Assembly: GCA_963974935.1 (NCBI GenBank)
Contig: CAXBEV010000008.1
Span: forward strand, 62,001 to 126,000
Reading direction: 5' to 3'
Source of the DNA: UBA4479 sp963974935
Lineage (GTDB): Bacteria > Pseudomonadota > Alphaproteobacteria > Rhodospirillales > Casp-alpha2
DNA length: 64,000 bases
Made by a program: the position numbers and the translations under genes. Under the pieces are notes generated by a model. That model saw only the letters and a list, made by a program, of their open reading frames with translations, ran no database searches and had not been told where the DNA came from. Below, in pieces: positions 8,502 to 18,332 of the stretch; the first letter of the stretch is position 1; the number at the start of each line of letters is the position of its first letter.

Positions 8502-11282
8502 TCACTCAGCCGCCTCGGATGTCTTGTCGGCAGTGGGTTTGGCGATAGCCGCCAACAGCATGGTGCGGACGGTTTCAATTTTGCCTTGCTGTTCCATCTT
8601 CAAACCGAAAATGTCTTTCACATAAAAGACGTCGACGACCCGGACGCCATAGGTCGAAATGTGTGCGGACGCGATTTGCAATCCGGCCTCGGTCAAAGCG
8701 TTGGTAACGTCGTGCAAAAGGCCTAAACGGTCACGGCCATTGACCTCTATCACCGTATAGGTGCTCGACGCTTTGTTGTCGATCAGCACCCTGGGCGGAA
8801 CTTTGAACACGCTGGTGCGTGACGGCATCGCATTGGCGCGCGCCTCCTTCAATTCGCGCGACGGCGGGGCAACGCCTGACAATGCGCGCTCGAGACGGTT
8901 TTTAATGCGCGCCACGCGGGCTTCGCCGGCAATCGCTTCGGCGTGCGAGTCCTGAACCCAAAAGGTATCCAAGGCCATGCCGTTATTCAGCGTCACAATC
9001 TTCGCATCAACGATGTTCACACCGCCAAGCGACAGCGCGCCGGCCACTTTTGCGAACAGGCCCGGATGGTCGGGGGTCAACAGCGTGACGCCGGTGGCAT
9101 CATGCTCTTCGTCGGCTTCAAGCTCGATGATCAGATTTTCACCGTCCCGTTCGGCACGTCGGATCATTTCGGCGTGTCGAACCAGCGTTGCCGTCGGGAA
9201 GGACAACCAGTACAAATCGCGGCCTAACTCCATATGAGTGTCGATTTCGGCCTTTTTCCACTTCGGTTTCGCCGCCGCCAAAGCATCGGCCAGGGCGTGC
9301 TTGGCCGTATCGGCGCGCTTTGCAATACGATCGCGCGGCATATCGCCGGCCATCGCTTCGAGAGCCCGCCAATACAGATCGCGCAACAAGCCCGCCTTCC
9401 ATGCATTCCATACCGTAGGCCCAACAGCGCGTATATCAGCGACAGTCAGCACCAACAACAGGCGCAGACGTTCCGGCGACTGCACAACACTGACGAAATC
9501 GATCACGGTTTTCGGATCGTCGATATCACGCTTGAAAGCAGTGTTGCTCATCAACAGATGATGTCGCACCAGCCACGAAATCGTTTCGGTCTCCCAATCA
9601 CTCATATTCATCCGCGGGCCGAGCTTCATGGCGATATCGGCGCCCAGTTCTGAGTGATCGCCGCCCCGACCTTTGGCGATGTCATGAAGAAGCACAGCCA
9701 AATACAACGCACGCTTCGATTGCACCTCGCCGATGACCGAACATGCAACCGGATGGTCATCACAAAGCCGACCGGTATCGATGCCGTGCAGCACGCCGAT
9801 CGCGCGAATCGTATGCTCATCAACGGTGTAGACATGATACATGTCGTACTGCATCTGCGCGACGACACGACCGAAATCAGGCACAAATTTGCCGAACACG
9901 CCGGCTTCATTCATCCGCATTAAAGTTTTGTCCGGGTCCCGACCCGTTAGAATATCGACAAAGATATCGTTCGCTGCCGGATCCTTTTGCAACTTCCGGT
10001 CAATTTTTTTGAGGCTCTTTGTTACCTGACGCAGCGCGTTCGGGTGAATGTCCAAATCATGCTTTTGAGCTTGGCGGAACAAGTCCAATAATTTGATCGG
10101 CGCGTCGTTAAAATCGGTGCCGTCTTGCAGCATGATGCGGTCACCATCGATGGCAAAACCATCAATCTTCGGACCCCCTTTACCAAACCTGGGCAGGCGG
10201 AAGCGCTGGCGTTTCTTTTTATGCTGCTCTTCAAGGGCGGCACAAATAATCCGTGTCAGATCGCCGACATCTTTGGCGATCAAGAAATAGTGCTTCATGA
10301 AACGCTCGACACCACTCAGGCCGGCGCGGTCGGTGTAGCCCATGCGCTCACCGATTTCGGTTTGCACATTAAACGTAAGCCGCTCTTCGGGGCGATCGGC
10401 GAGATAATGCAAGTGGCAGCGCACCGTCCACAAGAACGCCTGCGCTTTATCAAAACGGCGCGCATCGTCGCTGGTCAGAATGCCCTTAGACTTCAAATCA
10501 CTGATGCTTTCAATATCGTACAGATATTTCGCGATCCACATCAGCGTCTGCAGATCGCGAAGCCCACCCTTGCCGTCTTTGATGTTGGGCTCGAGCACAT
10601 AGCGGGTGTCACCCATGCGGGCATGACGAGCGTCGCGCTCAGCCAACTTGGCCTCAACAAACGCATGTCCCGTCGGCGCAACAATCTGTTCACGGAATTC
10701 TTTGCGGAAGGCATCAAACTGTTGGCCGTCACCCTCAAGCAGACGGGCTTCCAACAAGCTGGTGCGAATCGTGATATCCTCTTTCGACAAGCGGATCGCT
10801 TCGTCGATAGACCGGGTCGCATGGCCGACCTTCAACCCTAAATCCCAAAGTGTATACAGCACATATTCGACGACTTGTTCGGCGCGGGGCGTCAGCTTAT
10901 AGGGCAGCAGAAACATCAAATCGATATCGGAATGAGGCGCTAATTCGGCGCGGCCATAGCCGCCCGTAGCCAACATCGACATTTTATCGCCCTTGGTTTC
11001 GACGCCCATCGGATAAGCGTGCTCGGTGGCCACGTAATAAACCAAGCGCACCACCTGATCGATCAAATAGGCCCCGGCATGCACGGTCCGAGACCCGGAT
11101 TGCTCCTCGGCTTCAAAGCGACGCTTAATCTCCAAACGACCGGCTTCCAGGGCATCACGATAGATCGCGAAAATATCGCGTTGGGTATCAGGCGAGAAAC
11201 CGGACCATCCGAGGATATCGTCCAATTTACCCAATACGGCTTTGCGGTCGATGATACCGCGCGGGGTGGTGATGCGCTCCAT
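8502..11282 (-). CDS. glnD: GlnD, bifunctional PII uridylyltransferase/uridylyl-removing enzyme
   Basis: GlnD senses glutamine and modifies or demodifies PII proteins, controlling nitrogen assimilation. The 926-residue protein has the expected domain order. A nucleotidyltransferase domain carries GGYGRAELAPHSDIDLMFLL, with metal-binding Asp residues at 119 and 121. An HD domain carries LLHDIAKGRGGDHSELG, the uridylyl-removing site. Two C-terminal ACT domains begin at GVTLLTPDHPGLFAKVAGAL and VIEVNGRDRLGLLHDVTNAL and bind glutamine. ATG at 11282 with AAGG six bases upstream. It follows mutS in the reverse direction after a 123-base gap with no recognisable feature. No glnB or glnK lies in the window. 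Confidence 0.97.
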   Translation of the reverse strand: MERITTPRGIIDRKAVLGKLDDILGWSGFSPDTQRDIFAIYRDALEAGRLEIKRRFEAEEQSGSRTVHAGAYLIDQVVRLVYYVATEHAYPMGVETKGDKMSMLATGGYGRAELAPHSDIDLMFLLPYKLTPRAEQVVEYVLYTLWDLGLKVGHATRSIDEAIRLSKEDITIRTSLLEARLLEGDGQQFDAFRKEFREQIVAPTGHAFVEAKLAERDARHARMGDTRYVLEPNIKDGKGGLRDLQTLMWIAKYLYDIESISDLKSKGILTSDDARRFDKAQAFLWTVRCHLHYLADRPEERLTFNVQTEIGERMGYTDRAGLSGVERFMKHYFLIAKDVGDLTRIICAALEEQHKKKRQRFRLPRFGKGGPKIDGFAIDGDRIMLQDGTDFNDAPIKLLDLFRQAQKHDLDIHPNALRQVTKSLKKIDRKLQKDPAANDIFVDILTGRDPDKTLMRMNEAGVFGKFVPDFGRVVAQMQYDMYHVYTVDEHTIRAIGVLHGIDTGRLCDDHPVACSVIGEVQSKRALYLAVLLHDIAKGRGGDHSELGADIAMKLGPRMNMSDWETETISWLVRHHLLMSNTAFKRDIDDPKTVIDFVSVVQSPERLRLLLVLTVADIRAVGPTVWNAWKAGLLRDLYWRALEAMAGDMPRDRIAKRADTAKHALADALAAAKPKWKKAEIDTHMELGRDLYWLSFPTATLVRHAEMIRRAERDGENLIIELEADEEHDATGVTLLTPDHPGLFAKVAGALSLGGVNIVDAKIVTLNNGMALDTFWVQDSHAEAIAGEARVARIKNRLERALSGVAPPSRELKEARANAMPSRTSVFKVPPRVLIDNKASSTYTVIEVNGRDRLGLLHDVTNALTEAGLQIASAHISTYGVRVVDVFYVKDIFGLKMEQQGKIETVRTMLLAAIAKPTADKTSEAAE

Positions 11283-11405
11283 AGTCGCCTTTATATAGGT
11301 TTTACAGTGGGATCACCAAAAGCAATCCCACATTGACATTTCAGCTGTATCTTCAGCATCGCATGCGAAGAATTTTCAATATCTATATGCATTTCTATGC
11401 CCATC

Positions 11406-14138
11406 TTATTCTTCATCTAGAGCTAACCCTTTAAGCTTATACAAAAATTCCAATGCCTGCAGTGGTGTTAAGGAGTCTGGGTTGATCTCATTCATTGCAA
11501 CATCTATGGGTCCAGGCCCTTTCGGCGCGACGCGTTGCGTTTGCGTTACTGCGAACAAAGGCAAATCATCGGTCAACGCCGTCTTTGAACCGTTGTCAGC
11601 CTTTTCCAGTCGCGACAATAACGCCTCAGCACGGGCAACAACGCTCGCGGGCAGACCCGCGAGTTGGCCGACGTGAATTCCGTAAGATCTGTCGGCAACA
11701 CCCGGCGCAATCTCGTGCAGGAACACGACATCGTTCTGCCATTCTTTGACCCGCATGGTGTAGCAGGTCAGCGCCGAGAGACGCTCTGCCAGTTGCGTCA
11801 ACTCGTGGTAATGGGTCGCAAACAAACCCCGGCAGCCGTTGACCTCGTGCAAATGTTCAACCACAGCCCAAGCGATGGACAGGCCGTCATAAGTCGCCGT
11901 GCCGCGCCCGATTTCGTCCAAGATCACCAGCGCACGGGGCCCGGCCCGATGCAAAATGGCCGCCGTTTCGACCATTTCAACCATGAAGGTGGAACGCCCA
12001 CGCGCCAAGTCATCCGCGGCACCGACTCGCGAAAACAACCGATCCACAAAGCCAATGTGGGCGCGGGCTGCGGGCACATACAGCCCGGCCTGCGCCATCA
12101 CAGCAATCAACGCGTTTTGACGCAAGAACGTACTTTTACCGGCCATATTTGGCCCGGTCAGCAGCCATAGCCGTGCACCTTGTTCGGATGCATCCCCCGG
12201 CTCTAACCGGCAATTATTAGCGACGAAAGCACTGTCACCGGCACGGGCGAGCGCCATTTCCACAACAGGGTGTCGTCCAAGCTCAATCGAAAATGCTTCT
12301 GTGTCGTCCACAAGAGGCCGAACATAATCACGATCGACCGCAAGTTCCGCCGATGCCGCCGCTACGTCCAATTGCGCAAGCGCCTTTGCTGTGGCATCAA
12401 TCTGTTCGGCGGCGTCGGCAATTTGTTGCGATAACGTATTGAAAATCTCGGTTTCCAGCGCCAACGCCCGATCCCCGGCGCGAGAGATTTCAGCCTCAAG
12501 ATCGCTCAGTTCGACCGTTGAATAGCGCACCGCATTGGCCATGGTTTGGCGATGAATGAACGGGCTATCGTCCCCGGTAGGGATCGCATCGGCCTGTTTT
12601 GCCGTCACCTCCACAAAAAAGCCCAGCACGTTATTGTGCCGCACCTTGAGCGCCTGAATCCCGGTTTGATTGGCGTATTTTTTCTGCAATGCGGCGATCA
12701 GGCGCCGACTTTCATCGCGGAGTGCGGTCAACTCATCTAAACGCACGAGATAGCCCTTAGCTATAAAGCCACCGTCTGAGACGGCGGGAGGCGGTTCTGC
12801 GACTAAAGCTCGGCTCAGCTCGTCGATCAAATCTTCATGGCCACTCAATCGCTCCATGATACCCGGCAAATCCATGGCCACAGCCAAGCCGGCAAGATTA
12901 TGGAGCGCTCGTTTTATGTCGGCAGCGCCGATCAGGCCGGCTCGAATCGCCCCCATGTCCCGGGGCCCGCCACGACCGACGCTAAGACGGCTGAGCGCAC
13001 GCGCGATTTCAGGGACCCCCTTAAGCTGGGCGCGCAGTGTTTCCCGCGCTCGACCATCCAGCAAAAAAGTCTCTGCCAGATCGAGCCGTTGATTTATCGC
13101 ATTCGGGTCGGTCAGCGGCGCGGCCAAACGGGCCGCCAGCAATCGCGCACCACCGCCGGTCACCGTGCGGTCGACGGCGTCGAGCAGGCTACCCTGACGC
13201 TCGCCGGACATGGTGATCGAAAGCTCAAGATTGCGGCGCGTCGCGGAATCAATCTCCATCACCGCGCCCTCGAGCAACGGGGCCGGCGGCTGCAGACGCG
13301 GCAATTTTCCTTTTTGCGTGAGCTCTACATAATCCACCAACGCGCCGGCCGCCGCCAGTTCAGCCCGGGAAAACGCGCCGAACGCGTCCAAGGTTTTCAC
13401 ACCGAACAACGCTTCCAGGCGCCTGCGCCCGTTTTCGCTGTCAAAGCGCGCACTGGGCAGCGGCGTCAGGCGGTCTTCGACATCGAACCACACGCTCGCC
13501 ATCTCCGGACTGGAAATCAGCGTATCCGGTGCCACCACTTCGCCCGGATCGATGCGCGCCAAAACTGCGCCCATGTCACCGTCGGTCACCGCCTGAGTGC
13601 GGAAATCGCCGGTTGAGATATCCAGCCACGCAATTGCCAGTGCGCCCTGCGCGCGTGCCAGCGCAGCCAAATAATTGTGGCGGCGGGATTCCAGCAACGT
13701 GTCTTCGGTAATCGTGCCCGGGGTAACGATCCGCATGACTTCGCGGTGGACCACGGACTTCGCACCGCGCTTTTTGGCCTCAGCCGGGTCTTCTGTTTGT
13801 TCGCAGATGGCAACCCGAAAGCCTTTGCGGATCAGGCGATTCAAATACGCCTCATGACTGTGCACCGGGACCCCGCACATCGGAATGTCATCACCCTCAT
13901 GCTTGCCGCGCTTGGTCAGCGCAATATCCAACGCTGCCGACGCTTTTACGGCATCATCAAAAAACAATTCGTAAAAATCGCCCATGCGATAAAACAGCAT
14001 GTCATCGGGGTGCGCCTGCTTGATACCCAGATACTGCGCCATCATCGGCGTCATCACGCTGACGTCAGGGCTCGGCTCGCCACCTTGGGTGTCGGTTCGG
14101 TCGAGCGCGGCATCAGTTTTGGTGGTATGGTCGTCCAT
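11406..14138 (-). CDS. mutS: MutS, DNA mismatch recognition ATPase
   Basis: MutS recognises mismatches and small loops and recruits MutL. The 910-residue protein carries the N-terminal mismatch-binding motif GDFYELFFDDA (the Phe-x-Glu wedge) and a C-terminal ABC-type ATPase with Walker A GPNMAGKST, followed by DLARGRSTFMVEMVETAAIL and the Walker B region VILDEIGRGTATYDGLS. The C-terminal stretch SLTPLQALEFLYKLK is the usual tetramerisation tail. ATG at 14138. The start is divergent from maeB, and the 187-base gap between them must contain both promoters. Pairing with glnD is frequent in alphaproteobacteria. Confidence 0.97.
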   Translation of the reverse strand: MDDHTTKTDAALDRTDTQGGEPSPDVSVMTPMMAQYLGIKQAHPDDMLFYRMGDFYELFFDDAVKASAALDIALTKRGKHEGDDIPMCGVPVHSHEAYLNRLIRKGFRVAICEQTEDPAEAKKRGAKSVVHREVMRIVTPGTITEDTLLESRRHNYLAALARAQGALAIAWLDISTGDFRTQAVTDGDMGAVLARIDPGEVVAPDTLISSPEMASVWFDVEDRLTPLPSARFDSENGRRRLEALFGVKTLDAFGAFSRAELAAAGALVDYVELTQKGKLPRLQPPAPLLEGAVMEIDSATRRNLELSITMSGERQGSLLDAVDRTVTGGGARLLAARLAAPLTDPNAINQRLDLAETFLLDGRARETLRAQLKGVPEIARALSRLSVGRGGPRDMGAIRAGLIGAADIKRALHNLAGLAVAMDLPGIMERLSGHEDLIDELSRALVAEPPPAVSDGGFIAKGYLVRLDELTALRDESRRLIAALQKKYANQTGIQALKVRHNNVLGFFVEVTAKQADAIPTGDDSPFIHRQTMANAVRYSTVELSDLEAEISRAGDRALALETEIFNTLSQQIADAAEQIDATAKALAQLDVAAASAELAVDRDYVRPLVDDTEAFSIELGRHPVVEMALARAGDSAFVANNCRLEPGDASEQGARLWLLTGPNMAGKSTFLRQNALIAVMAQAGLYVPAARAHIGFVDRLFSRVGAADDLARGRSTFMVEMVETAAILHRAGPRALVILDEIGRGTATYDGLSIAWAVVEHLHEVNGCRGLFATHYHELTQLAERLSALTCYTMRVKEWQNDVVFLHEIAPGVADRSYGIHVGQLAGLPASVVARAEALLSRLEKADNGSKTALTDDLPLFAVTQTQRVAPKGPGPIDVAMNEINPDSLTPLQALEFLYKLKGLALDEE

Positions 14139-14325
14139 GAAGGCCTAGGCAAAATCAAAATCACGTCGGCGAGACTTTATCACAATCGACCCCGCACGGG
14201 CACGCACGCCGTTGCACTTTTTGTGGCGACAGGCAAAATGGGTAAACGCGGTTATCATGCCGCCAACGAACTGCACGAAACGACAAGAACATAAGCGCGT
14301 ACAGCGCACACCCTGGGAGGACACT

Positions 14326-16614
14326 ATGGACGAGCGTGCCAAAGAAATGCTCTATCGCGAAGCCTTGCGTATGCACGCACAAGGCAAGCCGGGCAAAATT
14401 GAAATCCATGCCACAAAGCCGCTGACGACCCAGCGCGACCTGACGCTTGCCTATTCCCCTGGCGTCGCCGGGCCTTGCCTCGCGATCCATGAAGATCCAT
14501 CGACGGTGTACGACTACACGGCACGCGGCAACATGGTTGCGGTGATTTCCAACGGCACCGCCGTACTTGGTCTCGGCAATATCGGCCCGCTCGCCAGTAA
14601 ACCGGTGATGGAAGGCAAGTGCGTGCTGTTTAAGCGCTTTGCCGATGTCGATGCGATCAACGTCGAAGTCTTCACAGAAGACGTGGCCGAGTTCGTCGAA
14701 AGTGTGCGCCTGTTCGGGAACACGTTTGGCGGTATCAACTTAGAAGATATCAAAGCGCCCGAATGCTTCATGATCGAAGAACAATTGCGCGAGCTTTTGG
14801 ACGTGCCGGTTTTCCATGACGACCAACACGGCACCGCAATCATCACCGCAGCCGCCTTGATCAATGCCCTTCACCTAACCGACCGCGATTTAGCGACGGT
14901 GAATATCGTCATCAACGGTGCGGGCGCAGCATCGATTGCCTGTGCAGACCTCATGAAAGCCATGGGCGTCGGTGCCAACAACGTCAAAATGTGCGATTCC
15001 AAAGGCGTCATCTATCGCGGACGCGAGGACGGCATGAACCAATGGAAATCGATCCATGCCGCAGAAACACCGGACCGCACGCTGGCCGACGCCATGAAAG
15101 GCGCCGACGTATTTGTCGGGCTTTCCGTAAAAGACGCGGTGACCCAGGACATGGTCGCCTCAATGGCGGATAAACCGATAATTTTCGCAATGGCCAACCC
15201 AGACCCTGAAATCACGCCTGAAGACGTCAAAGCCGTACGCGATGACGCCATCATGGCGACCGGGCGCTCGGACTATCCGAACCAAGTCAACAATGTGCTG
15301 GGCTTCCCATATATTTTCCGGGGCGCCTTGGACGTCCGCGCAACACGTATCAACGAAGAAATGAAGATCGCCGCCGCACATGCATTGGCCGCCCTCGCAC
15401 GCGAAGACGTGCCGGACGAAGTCGATGCCGCTTATGCCGGCGACCACCTTCAATACGGCCCGGAATATTTAATTCCGACGCCGTTCGATCCACGCTTGAT
15501 CACGAATATCCCGAAAGCCGTCGCACAAGCGGCGATGGATTCAGGCGTTGCACAAAAGCCGATCATCGATATGGATGCCTACGGCGCCGAGCTGTCGGCA
15601 CGCCTCAACCCGATGACCGGTTATCTGCAGGCGATTTTGGATCAAGTGCGGGCGAAGCCGCGCCGTGTCGTGTTTGCCGAGGGCGAAGAGGAAAAATCAA
15701 TCCGCGCCGCCCATGCGTTTTTCAACGCAGGTTACGGTACACCGGTGCTGATTGGCCGCGAAGAAAACGTCCGCGAGACCATGAAGGCACTCGGCCTCGC
15801 CGGGCACGAGGGTATGGAAATCCAGAACGCACGGCTGAGCTCGCGCAATCAGGAGTACGCTGAACACGTCTACAACCGCCTACAACGCAAAGGTAGTTTG
15901 ATGCGCGACTGCCAGCGCATGGTCAATTTGGACCGCAATATCTTCGGCGCCTGCATGGTGGCGATGGGGGATGCGGATGCGATGGTGACCGGACTCACCC
16001 GCAATTACCACGATGCGATGCGGAATATTTCAGCGGTCATCGACCCGGCGCCGGGCGCGCGCGTGATGGGTTTGTCGCTGATTATCGATGGCGGACGCTC
16101 AATCTTTGTCGCCGACACTGCCGTGCACGAATCCCCTAACGCCGAAGAACTTGCCGACATCGCGCAGCAAGCGGCAACGGAAGTGCGCCGCTTCGGGCAT
16201 GAGCCCCGCGTCGCCTTGGTATCGTTTGCAAACTTCGGTCATCCGTCGTTGCCGCGCGCCGATATCGTACGCGATGCCGTGGCGATCTTGGATAAGCGGG
16301 ATGCTTCGTTTGAGTACGACGGCGAAATGTCCGTCGACGTCGCATTGAACAAGGATCTGATGAAGCTGTACCCGTTCTGTCGGTTGTCCGATACCGCCAA
16401 CGTGCTGATCATGCCGGGCCTGCACAGTGCGCAGATCGCCATGAAGCTGTTGGCCGCCGTCGGCGGCTCAACGGTGTTGGGGCCGCTGATTAAGGGTCTC
16501 GTGAAGCCAGTTCAAGTCGTGCCGATGGGTGCGACGGTGTCAGATATGGTGACGCTGGCAGCACTTACTGCGCACGAAGCGGCCCTTCAAGGGCAAGGCC
16601 CCGCGCGCAGCTAA
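14326..16614 (+). CDS. maeB: NADP-dependent malic enzyme with C-terminal phosphate acetyltransferase-like domain
   Basis: Malic enzyme decarboxylates malate to pyruvate, linking the TCA cycle to gluconeogenic and NADPH supply. The 762-residue product has an N-terminal malic enzyme domain (LAYSPGVAGPCLAI, then DDQHGTAIITAAALINAL), an NAD(P)-binding domain (VINGAGAASIACADLM) and, from about residue 435, a phosphotransacetylase-like domain that is usually regulatory and catalytically inactive in this fusion class. The open frame begins 38 codons earlier, but ATG 14326 has GGGAGG seven bases upstream and starts the family-typical MDERAKEML. The fusion architecture is standard for proteobacterial MaeB. 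It converges with ppa, 21 bases away, and I see no terminator hairpin between them. Confidence 0.95.
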   Translation: MDERAKEMLYREALRMHAQGKPGKIEIHATKPLTTQRDLTLAYSPGVAGPCLAIHEDPSTVYDYTARGNMVAVISNGTAVLGLGNIGPLASKPVMEGKCVLFKRFADVDAINVEVFTEDVAEFVESVRLFGNTFGGINLEDIKAPECFMIEEQLRELLDVPVFHDDQHGTAIITAAALINALHLTDRDLATVNIVINGAGAASIACADLMKAMGVGANNVKMCDSKGVIYRGREDGMNQWKSIHAAETPDRTLADAMKGADVFVGLSVKDAVTQDMVASMADKPIIFAMANPDPEITPEDVKAVRDDAIMATGRSDYPNQVNNVLGFPYIFRGALDVRATRINEEMKIAAAHALAALAREDVPDEVDAAYAGDHLQYGPEYLIPTPFDPRLITNIPKAVAQAAMDSGVAQKPIIDMDAYGAELSARLNPMTGYLQAILDQVRAKPRRVVFAEGEEEKSIRAAHAFFNAGYGTPVLIGREENVRETMKALGLAGHEGMEIQNARLSSRNQEYAEHVYNRLQRKGSLMRDCQRMVNLDRNIFGACMVAMGDADAMVTGLTRNYHDAMRNISAVIDPAPGARVMGLSLIIDGGRSIFVADTAVHESPNAEELADIAQQAATEVRRFGHEPRVALVSFANFGHPSLPRADIVRDAVAILDKRDASFEYDGEMSVDVALNKDLMKLYPFCRLSDTANVLIMPGLHSAQIAMKLLAAVGGSTVLGPLIKGLVKPVQVVPMGATVSDMVTLAALTAHEAALQGQGPARS

Positions 16615-16635
16615 CGGTTATCTTAGACTTCGGCG

Positions 16636-17181
16636 TTAAGCTTTGGCCGCGTCCGCTTCCACGGCGCGGTCAATGGCTTGGCGAATAAGCTCCATCGCCT
16701 CTTCGGCTTCGCCCCAACGCTGCACCTTGACCCATTTGTCATGCTCAAGGTCTTTGTAATGCTCAAAGAAGTGTTGGATCTGTTCGATCAGCACCGGGCG
16801 GATATCCCGATACGAGCTGACATCACCATAGTAGGGGTGTAACTCGTCAACCGGCACGCACAAAATCTTTTCGTCGATGCCGCTTTCGTCTTCCATGATC
16901 AACACGCCGATTGGACGGCATTTAATGACACACCCCGGAATCACCGGCATTTGACCGAGCACGGCTGCGTCGATCGGGTCGCCGTCATCCGACAACGTGT
17001 GCGGCACGAAGCCATAGTTGGTCGGGTAGTACATTGCGGTATGCAAAAAACGATCGACAAAGATAGCACCGGACTTCTTGTCGAATTCATATTTGACCGG
17101 GTTACCGCCCAAAGGAATCTCGATAATCACGTTTACGTCGTAAGGCGGATTCTCGCCGATCGGCACCATGTCCATATTCAT
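16636..17181 (-). CDS. ppa: Inorganic pyrophosphatase (family I, soluble)
   Basis: Hydrolyses pyrophosphate released by biosynthetic reactions. At 181 residues it matches bacterial family I enzymes. The substrate and metal ligands are visible in NYGFVPHTLSDDGDPIDAAVLGQ (the DxDPxD signature) and in EIPLGGNPVKYEFDKKSG. The ATG at 17181 is preceded by GAGGGC six bases upstream; a second ATG two codons later is possible. It is transcribed alone, convergent with maeB and divergent from the glycosyltransferase at 17307. Confidence 0.97.
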   Translation of the reverse strand: MNMDMVPIGENPPYDVNVIIEIPLGGNPVKYEFDKKSGAIFVDRFLHTAMYYPTNYGFVPHTLSDDGDPIDAAVLGQMPVIPGCVIKCRPIGVLIMEDESGIDEKILCVPVDELHPYYGDVSSYRDIRPVLIEQIQHFFEHYKDLEHDKWVKVQRWGEAEEAMELIRQAIDRAVEADAAKA

Positions 17182-17306
17182 AAAAAAGCCCTCTCGGCCT
17201 CAGTTAGATAAATAACAGAAGATTGCAGGCACCATACCCGTCAGGACGGTTTCGCTCCACAATTTTTCAAAGACGTGATAGGCGGAGAGGATTAAGGAGC
17301 TCTTAA

Positions 17307-18332
17307 ATGTCGATAAACCGTGAAAATATTCGCTCCGTCCTCGTCTACGTAGGGCTCGACCGGCTGGGTGATGGGCTTTTGAAGCTGCCGTTTGCGCGCG
17401 GCTTGCGCATCGCCTTTCCGAACGCCCATCTGACATGGTTCGCCGGCAAGGAAACCAGTGTCTACGCCGGCGTCTTAGCGCCTTTGGTCGCCGACGCACT
17501 TGATGACGTAATCGAATACGGCGGGGTCGGCCTGCATCCATCTGAACTCATCAAGCCGCGCCCCCTGAAAGGTTGCCGCTTTGATCTGGTGATCGACACA
17601 CAGCGGATATTTTGGACCAGCCTCTCGGCCTGGCGAATACGCCATGACCAGTTTATTTCACCAGCCGCCAAGTTCTTGCTGTCGTCGGTGAAGCCGAAGA
17701 TCGGTTATAAATCGCCCAAAGCCATGCAGCGCCAGATGCTGGACTTATTGGAAATCGCAAGCGGCATGACGTTTGAAACGCCAACAAAGTTGAACCTAGA
17801 TATCCCACAGCCCCATCACGACATGGCCGCAGACCTTTTGCCCGCCGGCCCACGCTATATTGGGTTTGCACCCGGCTCGGGCGGGCGACCAAAATGTTGG
17901 CCACTAGACCGATACATCGCACTTGCTGAAATGGCTGAAGCGAGCGGGGCTGTGCCCGTGTTCCTGATCGGGCCACAAGAAGAAGAATGGGCCACTCAGA
18001 TAAAGACCGCCTTGCCCAATGCATTATTGCCGCTGCAGCACGGCAACAGAGCCCGGGCGCATGGCTACAATCCATTGTTTACAATAGCGCTGGGCACCCG
18101 GCTTTCCGGGGCCGTTTCAAACGACAGCGGCATCGCGCACATGTTGGCGGTCGCCGGCACACCGCTGATCGCGCTTTATGGGCCGACGGTGTATGAAAAA
18201 TTTCCACCAATGACCGATGCCATCACCGTGATCCGCGCCGAAACCTACGGCAGCCGCGAGATGACGGCGATCCCGCTGGACGACGTCAATCAGGCGCTGC
18301 AGACGTTGTTGGCTTCGGCCCCCGCTTCATGA
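17307..18332 (+). CDS. Glycosyltransferase family 9 protein (ADP-heptose:LPS heptosyltransferase-like)
   Basis: A 341-residue GT-B glycosyltransferase of the heptosyltransferase family, probably acting on lipopolysaccharide core at the cytoplasmic face of the inner membrane. The N-terminal block VYVGLDRLGDGLLKLPFARGL is the acceptor-domain signature. IGFAPGSGGRPKCWPLDRYIALAE and SNDSGIAHMLAVAGTPLIALYGPT are the nucleotide-sugar-binding C-terminal blocks. ATG at 17307 has AAGGAG seven bases upstream. The last 47 bases overlap, on the opposite strand, the end of the AmpG-like gene. The substrate is not certain; a second, distinct GT9 gene lies at 19622-20908, suggesting a small envelope-glycan cluster. 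Confidence 0.85.
   Translation: MSINRENIRSVLVYVGLDRLGDGLLKLPFARGLRIAFPNAHLTWFAGKETSVYAGVLAPLVADALDDVIEYGGVGLHPSELIKPRPLKGCRFDLVIDTQRIFWTSLSAWRIRHDQFISPAAKFLLSSVKPKIGYKSPKAMQRQMLDLLEIASGMTFETPTKLNLDIPQPHHDMAADLLPAGPRYIGFAPGSGGRPKCWPLDRYIALAEMAEASGAVPVFLIGPQEEEWATQIKTALPNALLPLQHGNRARAHGYNPLFTIALGTRLSGAVSNDSGIAHMLAVAGTPLIALYGPTVYEKFPPMTDAITVIRAETYGSREMTAIPLDDVNQALQTLLASAPAS

Noticed and set aside
10125..10841. A 238-codon plus-strand frame within glnD
   Set aside because: It lies wholly antisense to a confidently identified glnD and has no family-like motif.
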